From NCBI GenBank assembly GCA_964630665.1, contig CAZVVN010000002.1, positions 1 through 64,000 of the forward strand: DNA of 64,000 nucleotides. The letters run 5' to 3'. The DNA comes from UBA9619 sp964630665 (lineage in GTDB: Bacteria > Pseudomonadota > Gammaproteobacteria > Arenicellales > UBA868). A program made the position numbers and the translations under genes. Shown piece after piece: positions 18,462-25,271 of the stretch. Numbering within the stretch: position 1 is the first letter of the stretch; each line of letters opens with the position of its first letter. The notes under the pieces are model-generated. The model saw only the letters and a program-made list of their open reading frames with translations. It did no database searches and was not told the DNA's origin.

Positions 18462-19799
18462 ATGGCAGGGCAGCGTGAAGGCAGCCTGGAAGCCCCGACA
18501 CGGCATCCGATCGATTGGCACAATTCGGAATTCTACGATGAAGGCAAGCTCTACTCGGAGCTGGTGCGGGTCTTTGATCACTGCCACGGTTGTCGCCGCT
18601 GTGTATCCCTTTGTGACAGCTTCCCAACCCTGTTTGATCTGGTCGATAGTTCAGAGACCATGGAGGTCGATGGGGTAGAGCATGGGGACTACTGGAAAGT
18701 TGTCGATCAGTGTTACCTGTGCGACCTGTGTTACATGACCAAGTGCCCCTACGTGCCGCCCCACGAGTGGAACATCGATTTTCCGCACCTGATGTTGAGG
18801 GCCAAGGCGGTACGATTCCGAAAGCAGGGGGCCCCGCTGCGCGACCGGGTGCTGACCAGTACCGATGCTGTGGGCAGGATGGCCGGCCTGCCGGGCATCT
18901 CGGTGGTGGTCAATGCGGCCAATAACGCGCGCCCCGTGCGCAGGGCCTTGGAAAAGGTCGCCGGTATACACGCCGATGCCCGCGTTCCACATTTCGAATC
19001 TTCCACCTTGAGAAAGCGCTTTGCGGATCATCCGAGTCTGGGCCCCGATACTGCCTTCCCGGCGGGACCAACCCGGGGGCGGGTTGCGCTCTTTGCCACC
19101 TGTTATGTAGACAGAAACGAGCCCGGGTTGGGCAAAGACCTCATTGCAGTACTCGAACACAATGGAATACCCATGACCCTGGCCGAGAAAGAACGGTGCT
19201 GTGGCATGCCCAAGCTGGAATTGGGTGACCTGGTTTCAGTCAAACGGGCACGAGAGGCGAATGTCCCCGTTTTGGCCGCTCTGGTAGATGCCGGCTGGGA
19301 CCTCATGGCGCTCGTGCCGTCTTGCGTACTGATGTTCAAGCAGGAGCTGCCGTTGTTGTTCCCGGACGATGAGGAGGTCATCAAGGTCGCCAGGGCATTC
19401 TTCGATCCCTTTGAATACCTGATGGCCCGTCATGTGGAAGGGCAATTCAAGACAGATTTTGCCCGTGGCCTCGGCAAGGTGCTGTACCACGCGTCCTGTC
19501 ATCAGCGGGTGCAGAACATCGGCCCAAAGACCCGCGACATCCTGAACCTGGTTCCCGGCACAGAGGTTGTCGTCGTTGAACGGTGCTCGGGCCATGACGG
19601 CACCTATGGCGTCAAAGCGGAGACCTTTGACAAGGCAATGAAAATTGCCCGTCCGGTCATTCGACAGATTCGGGAAGCGGAGGCAGATCACTACGGCAGT
19701 GATTGTCCGATCGCAGGTCACCACCTGGCCAACGGTGTGGGAGACGGCACTCAGCCCGACCATCCGTTGAGTCTGTTGCGCAAGGCTTACGGGGTCTGA
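18462..19799 (+). CDS. GlpC/heterodisulfide reductase-like Fe-S oxidoreductase
   Basis: A 445-residue protein with two N-terminal 4Fe-4S motifs, Cys41-44-47-51 and Cys84-87-90-95, followed by two Cys-rich CCG domains. The first CCG domain is canonical (FATCYVDR, CCGMPK, PSCVLM). The second is altered: ASCHQR, then ERCSGHDGTYG where the double Cys is Cys-Ser, and SDCPIAGHH. No membrane segment is visible. Architecture resembles GlpC, which passes electrons from a flavoprotein to quinone, but no glpA/B are present. Position between rubrerythrin and DUF3501 suggests it feeds electrons to rubrerythrin. That role is inferred only from gene order. Confidence 0.85.
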   Translation: MAGQREGSLEAPTRHPIDWHNSEFYDEGKLYSELVRVFDHCHGCRRCVSLCDSFPTLFDLVDSSETMEVDGVEHGDYWKVVDQCYLCDLCYMTKCPYVPPHEWNIDFPHLMLRAKAVRFRKQGAPLRDRVLTSTDAVGRMAGLPGISVVVNAANNARPVRRALEKVAGIHADARVPHFESSTLRKRFADHPSLGPDTAFPAGPTRGRVALFATCYVDRNEPGLGKDLIAVLEHNGIPMTLAEKERCCGMPKLELGDLVSVKRAREANVPVLAALVDAGWDLMALVPSCVLMFKQELPLLFPDDEEVIKVARAFFDPFEYLMARHVEGQFKTDFARGLGKVLYHASCHQRVQNIGPKTRDILNLVPGTEVVVVERCSGHDGTYGVKAETFDKAMKIARPVIRQIREAEADHYGSDCPIAGHHLANGVGDGTQPDHPLSLLRKAYGV

Positions 19800-19812
19800 A
19801 ACGGGTGGCCTG

Positions 19813-20418
19813 ATGGAAAAACTGACCCGGAATAGGCTGCTCAGCCTGGAGCAGTATGCTCTGGAGCGCGAATCGTTTCGTGCCAGGGTGATGGCCCACA
19901 AAAAGGCACGCCGTGTCGCGGTTGGGCCCCACGCGACACTGTATTTCGAGGATGCGCTGACCATGCAGTACCAGGTGCAGGAAATGCTCCGGATCGAGCG
20001 GATCTTCGAGCCAGACCAGATTCAGGACGAACTGGACGCCTATAACCCCTTGATTCCAGACGGCACGAACCTCAAGGCCACGTTGATGATCGAATATCCT
20101 GATGTCTCAGAAAGGCGGGCGGCGCTTGAGCGACTGCTGGGGATCGAACGGGCGTTGTGGCTGCAGATAGGTGCTCTGGAACGGGTCATACCCGTGGCCA
20201 ATGAGGACCTGCAACGGGAGACAGACCGGAAGACTTCGGCAGTACACTTTGTTCGCTTCGAACTCACAGGCTCGATGGTCAGCGCATTCAAATCCGGCGA
20301 GAGCATACACATCGGGATTGATCATCCGGCTTATCGTCATGAAAGCCAACTCCCGGAGTCATCGCATGCAGCCCTGGCGGCCGATCTTGAGGAGCGACCT
20401 GAGGAGCCCATCCCATAG
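19813..20418 (+). CDS. DUF3501 family protein
   Basis: A 201-residue protein recognised as DUF3501 by its opening (LTRNRLLSLEQYALERESFRA) and the central LRIERIFEPDQIQDELDAYN. It has no cysteine pairs, signal peptide or membrane segment, and is rich in charged residues. The function is unknown. It starts 13 bp after the GlpC-like gene, and the trio rubrerythrin, GlpC-like and DUF3501 is, to my knowledge, a recurrent gene neighbourhood in proteobacteria, implying that DUF3501 serves the same peroxide-related process. A 7-bp inverted repeat (GGGGACC 20424-20430 with GGTCCCC 20458-20464) follows the stop and may end the unit. Confidence 0.85.
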   Translation: MEKLTRNRLLSLEQYALERESFRARVMAHKKARRVAVGPHATLYFEDALTMQYQVQEMLRIERIFEPDQIQDELDAYNPLIPDGTNLKATLMIEYPDVSERRAALERLLGIERALWLQIGALERVIPVANEDLQRETDRKTSAVHFVRFELTGSMVSAFKSGESIHIGIDHPAYRHESQLPESSHAALAADLEERPEEPIP

Positions 20419-20486
20419 GCAGCGGGGACCAGTCGTTCGATAGCAGTCGGCGGGCCGGGTCCCCCAACGCCCCGTAATTCTGGATG

Positions 20487-20515
20487 TTACCGGTGGAAAT
20501 AGGCTGGTTTATACT
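20487..20515 (+). promoter_or_regulatory. Sigma70-like promoter before the PuuD-like gene
   Basis: TTACCG (20487-20492), a 17-bp spacer, then TATACT (20510-20515). The -10 sits in CTGGTTTATACTGC, and the same 14 bases recur upstream of the desaturase gene at 29459-29472. The -35 is weak. Confidence 0.4.
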
Positions 20516-20580
20516 GCTTGGCGTTATCCAAAGAACGGGTCCTACACCTCAAACGGAGCGGGTTTCGTCGACCTGAATAT

Positions 20581-21372
20581 ATGGCCACAGAGCCCAAGCC
20601 CTTGGTTTGTATCGCCGCGAGCCTGATGGAAGTCGCCAACGGGCGCTTCATGGTGCATGGTACTGGCCAGATGGTGGTCCAGTCGGTGATCCGGCATGTG
20701 GACTGCATCCCGTTTCTGTTGCCCGGGATGAACGAACCTTATGCCTTCGACGATCTTGCCGGACGGCTAGACGGCCTGGTTCTACCCGGCGGTCGTGCCA
20801 ACATAGAGCCGCACTATTTCTCCGGAGATCCTTTTCCTGAAGACGAACCCATTGATCCTGGACGCGACCACACGGTGTTACCTTTGATTCGTGCTTGCAT
20901 TGAGCAGCACGTACCGGTCTTTGGGATTTGTCGGGGTATTCAGGAGATGAATGTCGCAATGGGTGGAGCTTTGCATTACCGCGTTCACCTGGTGGACGGC
21001 AAGGAAGACCACCGTATGCCGCGCCACGACAATGTTACCCTGGAAGAGGTCTTTTGCCTTCGCCATAAGGTGGCGTTGAGCGGCACGCTGGCAGAGATCG
21101 CCGGCGCTGAGGAGGTGTTGGTGAACTCCTTGCATGGTCAGGGCATCAGTCGACTGGCTGATGGTTTTGAAGTCGAGGCTGTGTCGCCCGATGGCCTGAT
21201 TGAGGGGATTAGGCTCAAAGAAGACCCCGGATTTACGGTTGGTGTCCAGTGGCATGCGGAATGGGAACCAGAAAACCATACGCTGTCACGGCGGTTGTTC
21301 GAGTCGTTTGGCGATGTGGCGAGGGAACGGGCCCGTCAGCGATCGGATAAATCACGACAGGTCATGGTCTGA
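20581..21372 (+). CDS. Gamma-glutamyl-GABA hydrolase-like class I glutamine amidotransferase (PuuD-like)
   Basis: Hydrolase of the peptidase C26 family, which cleaves gamma-glutamyl amides such as gamma-glutamyl-GABA in putrescine breakdown. The 263-residue protein has the nucleophile Cys117 in FGICRGIQEMN and the His of VQWHAEWEP. ATG 20581 is chosen; a TTG 63 bp upstream is in frame but would put coding sequence over the likely promoter. No other puu genes are adjacent, so the substrate may be a different gamma-glutamyl compound. The Rieske oxygenase gene follows after 27 bp, suggesting co-transcription. Confidence 0.87.
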   Translation: MATEPKPLVCIAASLMEVANGRFMVHGTGQMVVQSVIRHVDCIPFLLPGMNEPYAFDDLAGRLDGLVLPGGRANIEPHYFSGDPFPEDEPIDPGRDHTVLPLIRACIEQHVPVFGICRGIQEMNVAMGGALHYRVHLVDGKEDHRMPRHDNVTLEEVFCLRHKVALSGTLAEIAGAEEVLVNSLHGQGISRLADGFEVEAVSPDGLIEGIRLKEDPGFTVGVQWHAEWEPENHTLSRRLFESFGDVARERARQRSDKSRQVMV

Positions 21373-21399
21373 GTCAACCGGCGCAAGGAGCCTGTAGTC

Positions 21400-22503
21400 A
21401 TGCAGCGGGAAAGTTCATTCGAGATGTATCACGAGAAGGACTCTGCCGCACGTGAGAACCTGCGGTTGTTTGCAAAGACCTGGGTCAACTCCGGTTCGGC
21501 GAGTCGCATCGCCGAAGTCGGTGACTGCGTTCCCGTGTCTGTGGCGGGCCTGCCACTGATCCTGGTTCGTGATTCCGAACAACAGGTCCGGGCTTTTCAC
21601 AATGTTTGTCGGCACCGCGGTGCGCGGCTACTCAGGGCAGCCTGTCATGGGCAACGCCTGTTGCGGTGCGCCTATCATGGATGGTCCTATGGGCTGGATG
21701 GCGCGTTAAGGGGAACACCACACTGGAAAACCAGTGACCAGAGTGCACCGCCAGGTTTCGACGCGCTGGACTTTGGCCTGGAGCCGGTGCGGGCCGCCGT
21801 GTGGCTGGACCAGGTCTTCATAAATGTCGACGGACAGGCTCCCGAGTTCACAGATTTCGTAGCGCCCCTGGCCGAACGCTGGCGCAACTACGACCTGGAC
21901 CTGCTGAGACTGGGGCAGCAGCGCACCCTGACCGCAGATGCGAACTGGAAGTTTGCCATTGAGAATTATCTGGATACTTACCATCTACCGATGGTTCATC
22001 CACAGCTGGGAGACGTTGCCGCAGCCAGGCGTTTCTCGGACGTTAACCTCAACGGCACCGTATTCGGGATCTGTTACACGACTGGTGCTGTCGATAAACC
22101 GAAGTCCTCCGGGCAAAAGTTTCAGCGGTTCCAGCGACTGACCGACGCGCAGCGGTCTGGCCAGGACATTCTCGCCCTGTACCCGAACACTCTCATTGAG
22201 TTGATGCCGCATCATATGATGCTGGTTACGATCGAGCCAGACGGTCCTGATCGCTGCGTCGAGCATCTGAACTTCTATTTTCTGGGTGAGGATGCGACGA
22301 ACCCGACTCTTGAATCCGAACGCCAGAAAACGGCTGAGGCCTGGTGCGAGATCATGGGCCAGGACATAGCGATACTGGAAGACTTGCAGGCAACGGCCCA
22401 TTCACCGGCCGCAGCCCGGGCTGCTGACATGTCGCCGGTCTGGGAGCAGGGCACTGCGGCGTTCCGGGCCCGTGTTGCGAGTGCTTTACTGGACCCGCTG
22501 TGA
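21400..22503 (+). CDS. Rieske non-haem iron oxygenase, alpha subunit
   Basis: Terminal oxygenase of 367 residues. The Rieske 2Fe-2S site is Cys70-x-His72 and Cys90-xx-His93 (CRHRG, CAYHGWSYG). The catalytic domain carries NWKFAIENYLDTYHLPMVH with Asp192 and iron ligands His195 and His200. Such enzymes hydroxylate or demethylate aromatic or quaternary-amine substrates using a separate reductase, which is not encoded nearby. The length and the single-component look are closer to choline/carnitine-type or aryl O-demethylase oxygenases than to two-subunit naphthalene-type enzymes. Its TGA overlaps the GTG of the following epimerase gene. Confidence 0.87.
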   Translation: MQRESSFEMYHEKDSAARENLRLFAKTWVNSGSASRIAEVGDCVPVSVAGLPLILVRDSEQQVRAFHNVCRHRGARLLRAACHGQRLLRCAYHGWSYGLDGALRGTPHWKTSDQSAPPGFDALDFGLEPVRAAVWLDQVFINVDGQAPEFTDFVAPLAERWRNYDLDLLRLGQQRTLTADANWKFAIENYLDTYHLPMVHPQLGDVAAARRFSDVNLNGTVFGICYTTGAVDKPKSSGQKFQRFQRLTDAQRSGQDILALYPNTLIELMPHHMMLVTIEPDGPDRCVEHLNFYFLGEDATNPTLESERQKTAEAWCEIMGQDIAILEDLQATAHSPAAARAADMSPVWEQGTAAFRARVASALLDPL

Positions 22504-23420
22504 GCCGCATCCTCTTGACGGGTGCCAGTGGCCGGCTCGGCCGCTACGTACTCGCAGCACTAGTCCAGCGCCGGCATCAGGTTCAGACCTTCGACAAAGC
22601 GCCAGCTCCGGGAAGCGCCGCTCACATTAGGGCAGATCTTCTGGATCGAACCAGTGTCCAGTCGGCAATGACTGGCGTGGAGATGGTTGTACACCTCGCA
22701 GCGCTGGACGCTTCGGTTGCAGCGCCCGAACGGATGTTCTTTGAGGTGAATGTCCAGGGTACCTGGAATATATTGGAAGCTGCTGAGCAGGCCGGTGTAC
22801 AACGGGTCGTGCTGTGTTCCAGTGTTGCGGTACTGGGCCTTGCCGACGATCGACCGCCCGACTGCCTGCCGGTCGACGAAACCCATGCCTGCCGGCCCTA
22901 CCATGCGTACGGACTGAGTAAGCAGGTCGCAGAGACCACCGCTGAGTGCTTCGCTCGACGGGGCCCGCTACAGGTAGTTTGTCTGCGCCCAGCCTTTATC
23001 GCGTTCGACGACCTGCTGAGTGGTGTTGTTCAGGCGCTTGGAGAGTTGGATGGTGTTCGATGGCCAGTAGGAGAACCTGGCGATGGGACTTCGTCTGAGG
23101 AGCCGTTGACACCTACCCGTTCGTATGTCGGGCCGGAAGACTGCGCGCGCTGTTTCGTCGCCGCTGTGGAGGCCAAGATCTCTGCTGCGTATCGGGTTTA
23201 TCTGGTCACCGCACCCTGGTCCATGAGTCCTGCACCGACAGCCGAACGAGCTGTTGCAATGGGTATGTCGGAGAACACGGTCCGCAAACTTCAACATTAT
23301 GTCGACCACCCCACGGCATCGATGTTCAGTGCAAGACGTGCCGAGCGCGAACTTGGCTGGTGCGCCCGGACTCATTTTGAGGACCTGCTGAAGACCGCCA
23401 CGACCGGCAGCGGATCCTGA
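22500..23420 (+). CDS. NAD-dependent epimerase/dehydratase (extended SDR)
   Basis: Extended SDR of 306 residues beginning MSRILLTGASGRLGRYVL, with the cofactor-binding GASGRLG, a conserved VVHLAA segment, and the catalytic YGLSK. The GTG start at 22500 overlaps the oxygenase stop by 4 bp, so expression is coupled. The family covers sugar-nucleotide epimerases and also dehydrogenases and lactonase-like enzymes; with a Rieske oxygenase as partner, a dehydrogenase acting on the oxygenated product is plausible. It ends only 16 bp from the convergent dehalogenase-like gene. Confidence 0.82.
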   Translation: MSRILLTGASGRLGRYVLAALVQRRHQVQTFDKAPAPGSAAHIRADLLDRTSVQSAMTGVEMVVHLAALDASVAAPERMFFEVNVQGTWNILEAAEQAGVQRVVLCSSVAVLGLADDRPPDCLPVDETHACRPYHAYGLSKQVAETTAECFARRGPLQVVCLRPAFIAFDDLLSGVVQALGELDGVRWPVGEPGDGTSSEEPLTPTRSYVGPEDCARCFVAAVEAKISAAYRVYLVTAPWSMSPAPTAERAVAMGMSENTVRKLQHYVDHPTASMFSARRAERELGWCARTHFEDLLKTATTGSGS

Positions 23421-23436
23421 TGCTGCTCGGGTTGGC

Positions 23437-24330
23437 TCAGATATCTTCCAGGAACGCACAAAGTTCAGCGACCAGAGCGTCCGGTTTTTCTTCTGGAATG
23501 AAATGGCCGCAGGCGATCGCTTTGCCTTGAACATCCTGAGCTCGCTGACGCCAGACCGTCATCATGTCAAGGTTCTTGCCGGTCTGCCACCCGGGACGTT
23601 TTGCCATCTCTGCCCCCCACAGGACAAGTACCGGGCATTTTAGAAGCGTGCCGCGGTCGGTCTGGTCGTGCTCGATGTCAAGGGCCACGGCGCGGTAGTC
23701 GGCGCACATCGCACGTACCGTGTCCGGATCGGAAAAACAGCGCAGGTATTCTTCGTAGGCTTCTTCAGTGAAACTGTCCGGAACCGCTGACCACGTTTCC
23801 AGAAAGAAATCGAGAAACAGCTTCGGATTGCTGCTGAAGAGGATCTCCGGCAGAGGCGAGGGCTGGCGCATCAGATGCCAGTGAAACCAGGAAAAGGCCA
23901 GCGATGCATCCATGTTTTCAAAAGCCTCCAGCGAAGGTACGACGTCAAGATTCGTCAGGCTCATGACTTGCTCGGGGTGGTCCAGTGCCAGGCGCAAGCC
24001 GACCCGCACACCGCGGTCATGACCGACCAGGTGAAAGCGATTAAGCCCCAGATGACCCATCACCGCGACCTGGTCACGGGCGCTAGCCCGCTTGCAGTAG
24101 GTGGAAAGATCGGTGTCGGATGACGGTGGTTTCTCACTGTCGCCATAACCGCGAAGATCCGGGCAGACAACGGTGAATTGCTCCGCCAGGGCAGGTGCGA
24201 CCTTGTGCCACTCGACATGGTTCTGCGGGTAGCCGTGCAGCAGCAGCAGGGCCGGACCCGAGCCGCCGTGGACCAGATTGATACGACAGCCGTGACCATC
24301 GATCGTTGTCTTCTCGAACCCTTCAAACAT
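23437..24330 (-). CDS. Haloacetate (fluoroacetate) dehalogenase-like alpha/beta hydrolase
   Basis: A 297-residue alpha/beta hydrolase with the residue set of fluoroacetate dehalogenase. These are the nucleophile Asp105 in GHDRGVR, carboxylate-binding Arg106 and Arg109, the acid Asp129 (24 residues later, as in the R. palustris enzyme), the halide-pocket pair His150-Trp151 in FHWHLMRQP, and the base His276 in GHFIPEE. The DYRAVALD segment supplies the Tyr of the halide pocket. This favours hydrolytic removal of halide from haloacetate over epoxide or ester hydrolysis, though substrate must be tested. It is divergent from a flavin reductase-like gene, with a small inverted repeat between. Confidence 0.82.
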   Translation of the reverse strand: MFEGFEKTTIDGHGCRINLVHGGSGPALLLLHGYPQNHVEWHKVAPALAEQFTVVCPDLRGYGDSEKPPSSDTDLSTYCKRASARDQVAVMGHLGLNRFHLVGHDRGVRVGLRLALDHPEQVMSLTNLDVVPSLEAFENMDASLAFSWFHWHLMRQPSPLPEILFSSNPKLFLDFFLETWSAVPDSFTEEAYEEYLRCFSDPDTVRAMCADYRAVALDIEHDQTDRGTLLKCPVLVLWGAEMAKRPGWQTGKNLDMMTVWRQRAQDVQGKAIACGHFIPEEKPDALVAELCAFLEDI

Positions 24331-24413
24331 GTCCGTTTCCCCGCTGCTGATGAGATCTCGGTTCGATAATAGCTCAAAATAATTGGTTTGCCTTCTGGAC
24401 AGGGGTCCTTAAA

Positions 24414-24425
24414 GTTGTGTACAAC
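24414..24425. promoter_or_regulatory. Inverted repeat GTTGT-GT-ACAAC between divergent genes
   Basis: A 5-bp inverted repeat with a 2-bp centre lies 84 bp before the dehalogenase-like ATG and 38 bp before the flavin reductase-like ATG. It resembles short GntR-type half-site pairs. No regulator gene is adjacent, so the binding protein is unknown. Confidence 0.3.
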
Positions 24426-24462
24426 ACATTCTCTGGGGGAACGTTAACTGGAACAAACACTC

Positions 24463-25131
24463 ATGCATTACGATTCGATTGAAAACAAGCACGGGCTCGC
24501 ACACGACCCGTTCAAGGCTCTGATTGCACCACGTCCGATCGGCTGGATTACCAGTGTGGGTAGTGACGGGGTTTGCAATCTTGCACCCTACAGTTTCTTC
24601 AATGCGGTCAGTGACCGGCCACATTATGTGATGTTCTCTTCTTCCAACGTCAAGGACAGTCTGCGCAATGTTTCGCAGACCGGCGAATTCACCTGCTCGA
24701 TGGCGACCTGGGATACACGTGAAGGGATGAATATCTCATCTGCGCCGGTACCGCCCGATGCCGATGAATATCCTCTTGCGGGTCTGACCGCGGTAGCATC
24801 GAAGTTCGTCAAGCCGCCGAGAGTCAAGGAAAGCCCGGTAGCCTTTGAGTGCCGGCATTGGAAAACTATCGAGTTGCCTGATGTCGAGCCCGGCAGCGAA
24901 CGTGGGCACTTCATCGTCATCGGCGAGGTGGTTGGAATCTATATCGACGATCGGTATATAAAAGACGGTATGGTCGATACCGGTGCCATGCAGCCGATCG
25001 CGCGTATGGGCTACATGGAGTACGCCGTGGTTAAGCCGGAAACGGTTTTCGACATCAATCGGCCGCTGATGAATCCGGACGGCACCATCGCCGAGACCCA
25101 GTCCGGGGCGTGGGATGGAGTTTACCGGTGA
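24463..25131 (+). CDS. Flavin reductase-like FMN-binding split-barrel protein
   Basis: A 222-residue flavin reductase-like domain protein. The opening FKALIAPRPIGWITSVGSDG and NLAPYSFFNAVSDRP is the typical FMN-binding split-barrel motif, with SSNVKDSLRN and GEFTCSMA following. Members reduce flavins for two-component monooxygenases or act as oxidoreductases of unknown substrate. A candidate partner is the HpaB-type monooxygenase at 36 kb, but it is not adjacent. The ATG follows a gap of 132 bp shared with the divergent dehalogenase-like gene. Confidence 0.85.
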   Translation: MHYDSIENKHGLAHDPFKALIAPRPIGWITSVGSDGVCNLAPYSFFNAVSDRPHYVMFSSSNVKDSLRNVSQTGEFTCSMATWDTREGMNISSAPVPPDADEYPLAGLTAVASKFVKPPRVKESPVAFECRHWKTIELPDVEPGSERGHFIVIGEVVGIYIDDRYIKDGMVDTGAMQPIARMGYMEYAVVKPETVFDINRPLMNPDGTIAETQSGAWDGVYR

Positions 25132-25226
25132 CGAGTTGACCTGACTTGATCGCTGGTCTGGGAAGACGCTGTATCAGATCTGCTCCCACAGGGTCCGTCT
25201 GGTGAAATCAATTGTGGCGAAGGCCC

Positions 25227-25268
25227 GTTGCTACGGCTCTGAATTCTGCCTGATTCCGGTGTAGCAAC
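25227..25268 (+). promoter_or_regulatory. Long-armed hairpin abutting the CocE-like start codon
   Basis: GTTGCTAC (25227-25234) is perfectly complementary to GTAGCAAC (25261-25268) around a 26-nt loop. The downstream arm ends 3 bases before ATG 25272. No Shine-Dalgarno sequence is visible, so folding of this leader could affect initiation. The structure is seen in sequence; its function is inference. Confidence 0.35.
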
Positions 25269-25271
25269 ACG

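Noticed and set aside
24441..24448. ACGTTAAC before the flavin reductase-like gene as a second LiuR site
   Set aside because: Only one half of the palindrome is complete and the gene has no obvious tie to acyl-CoA metabolism.
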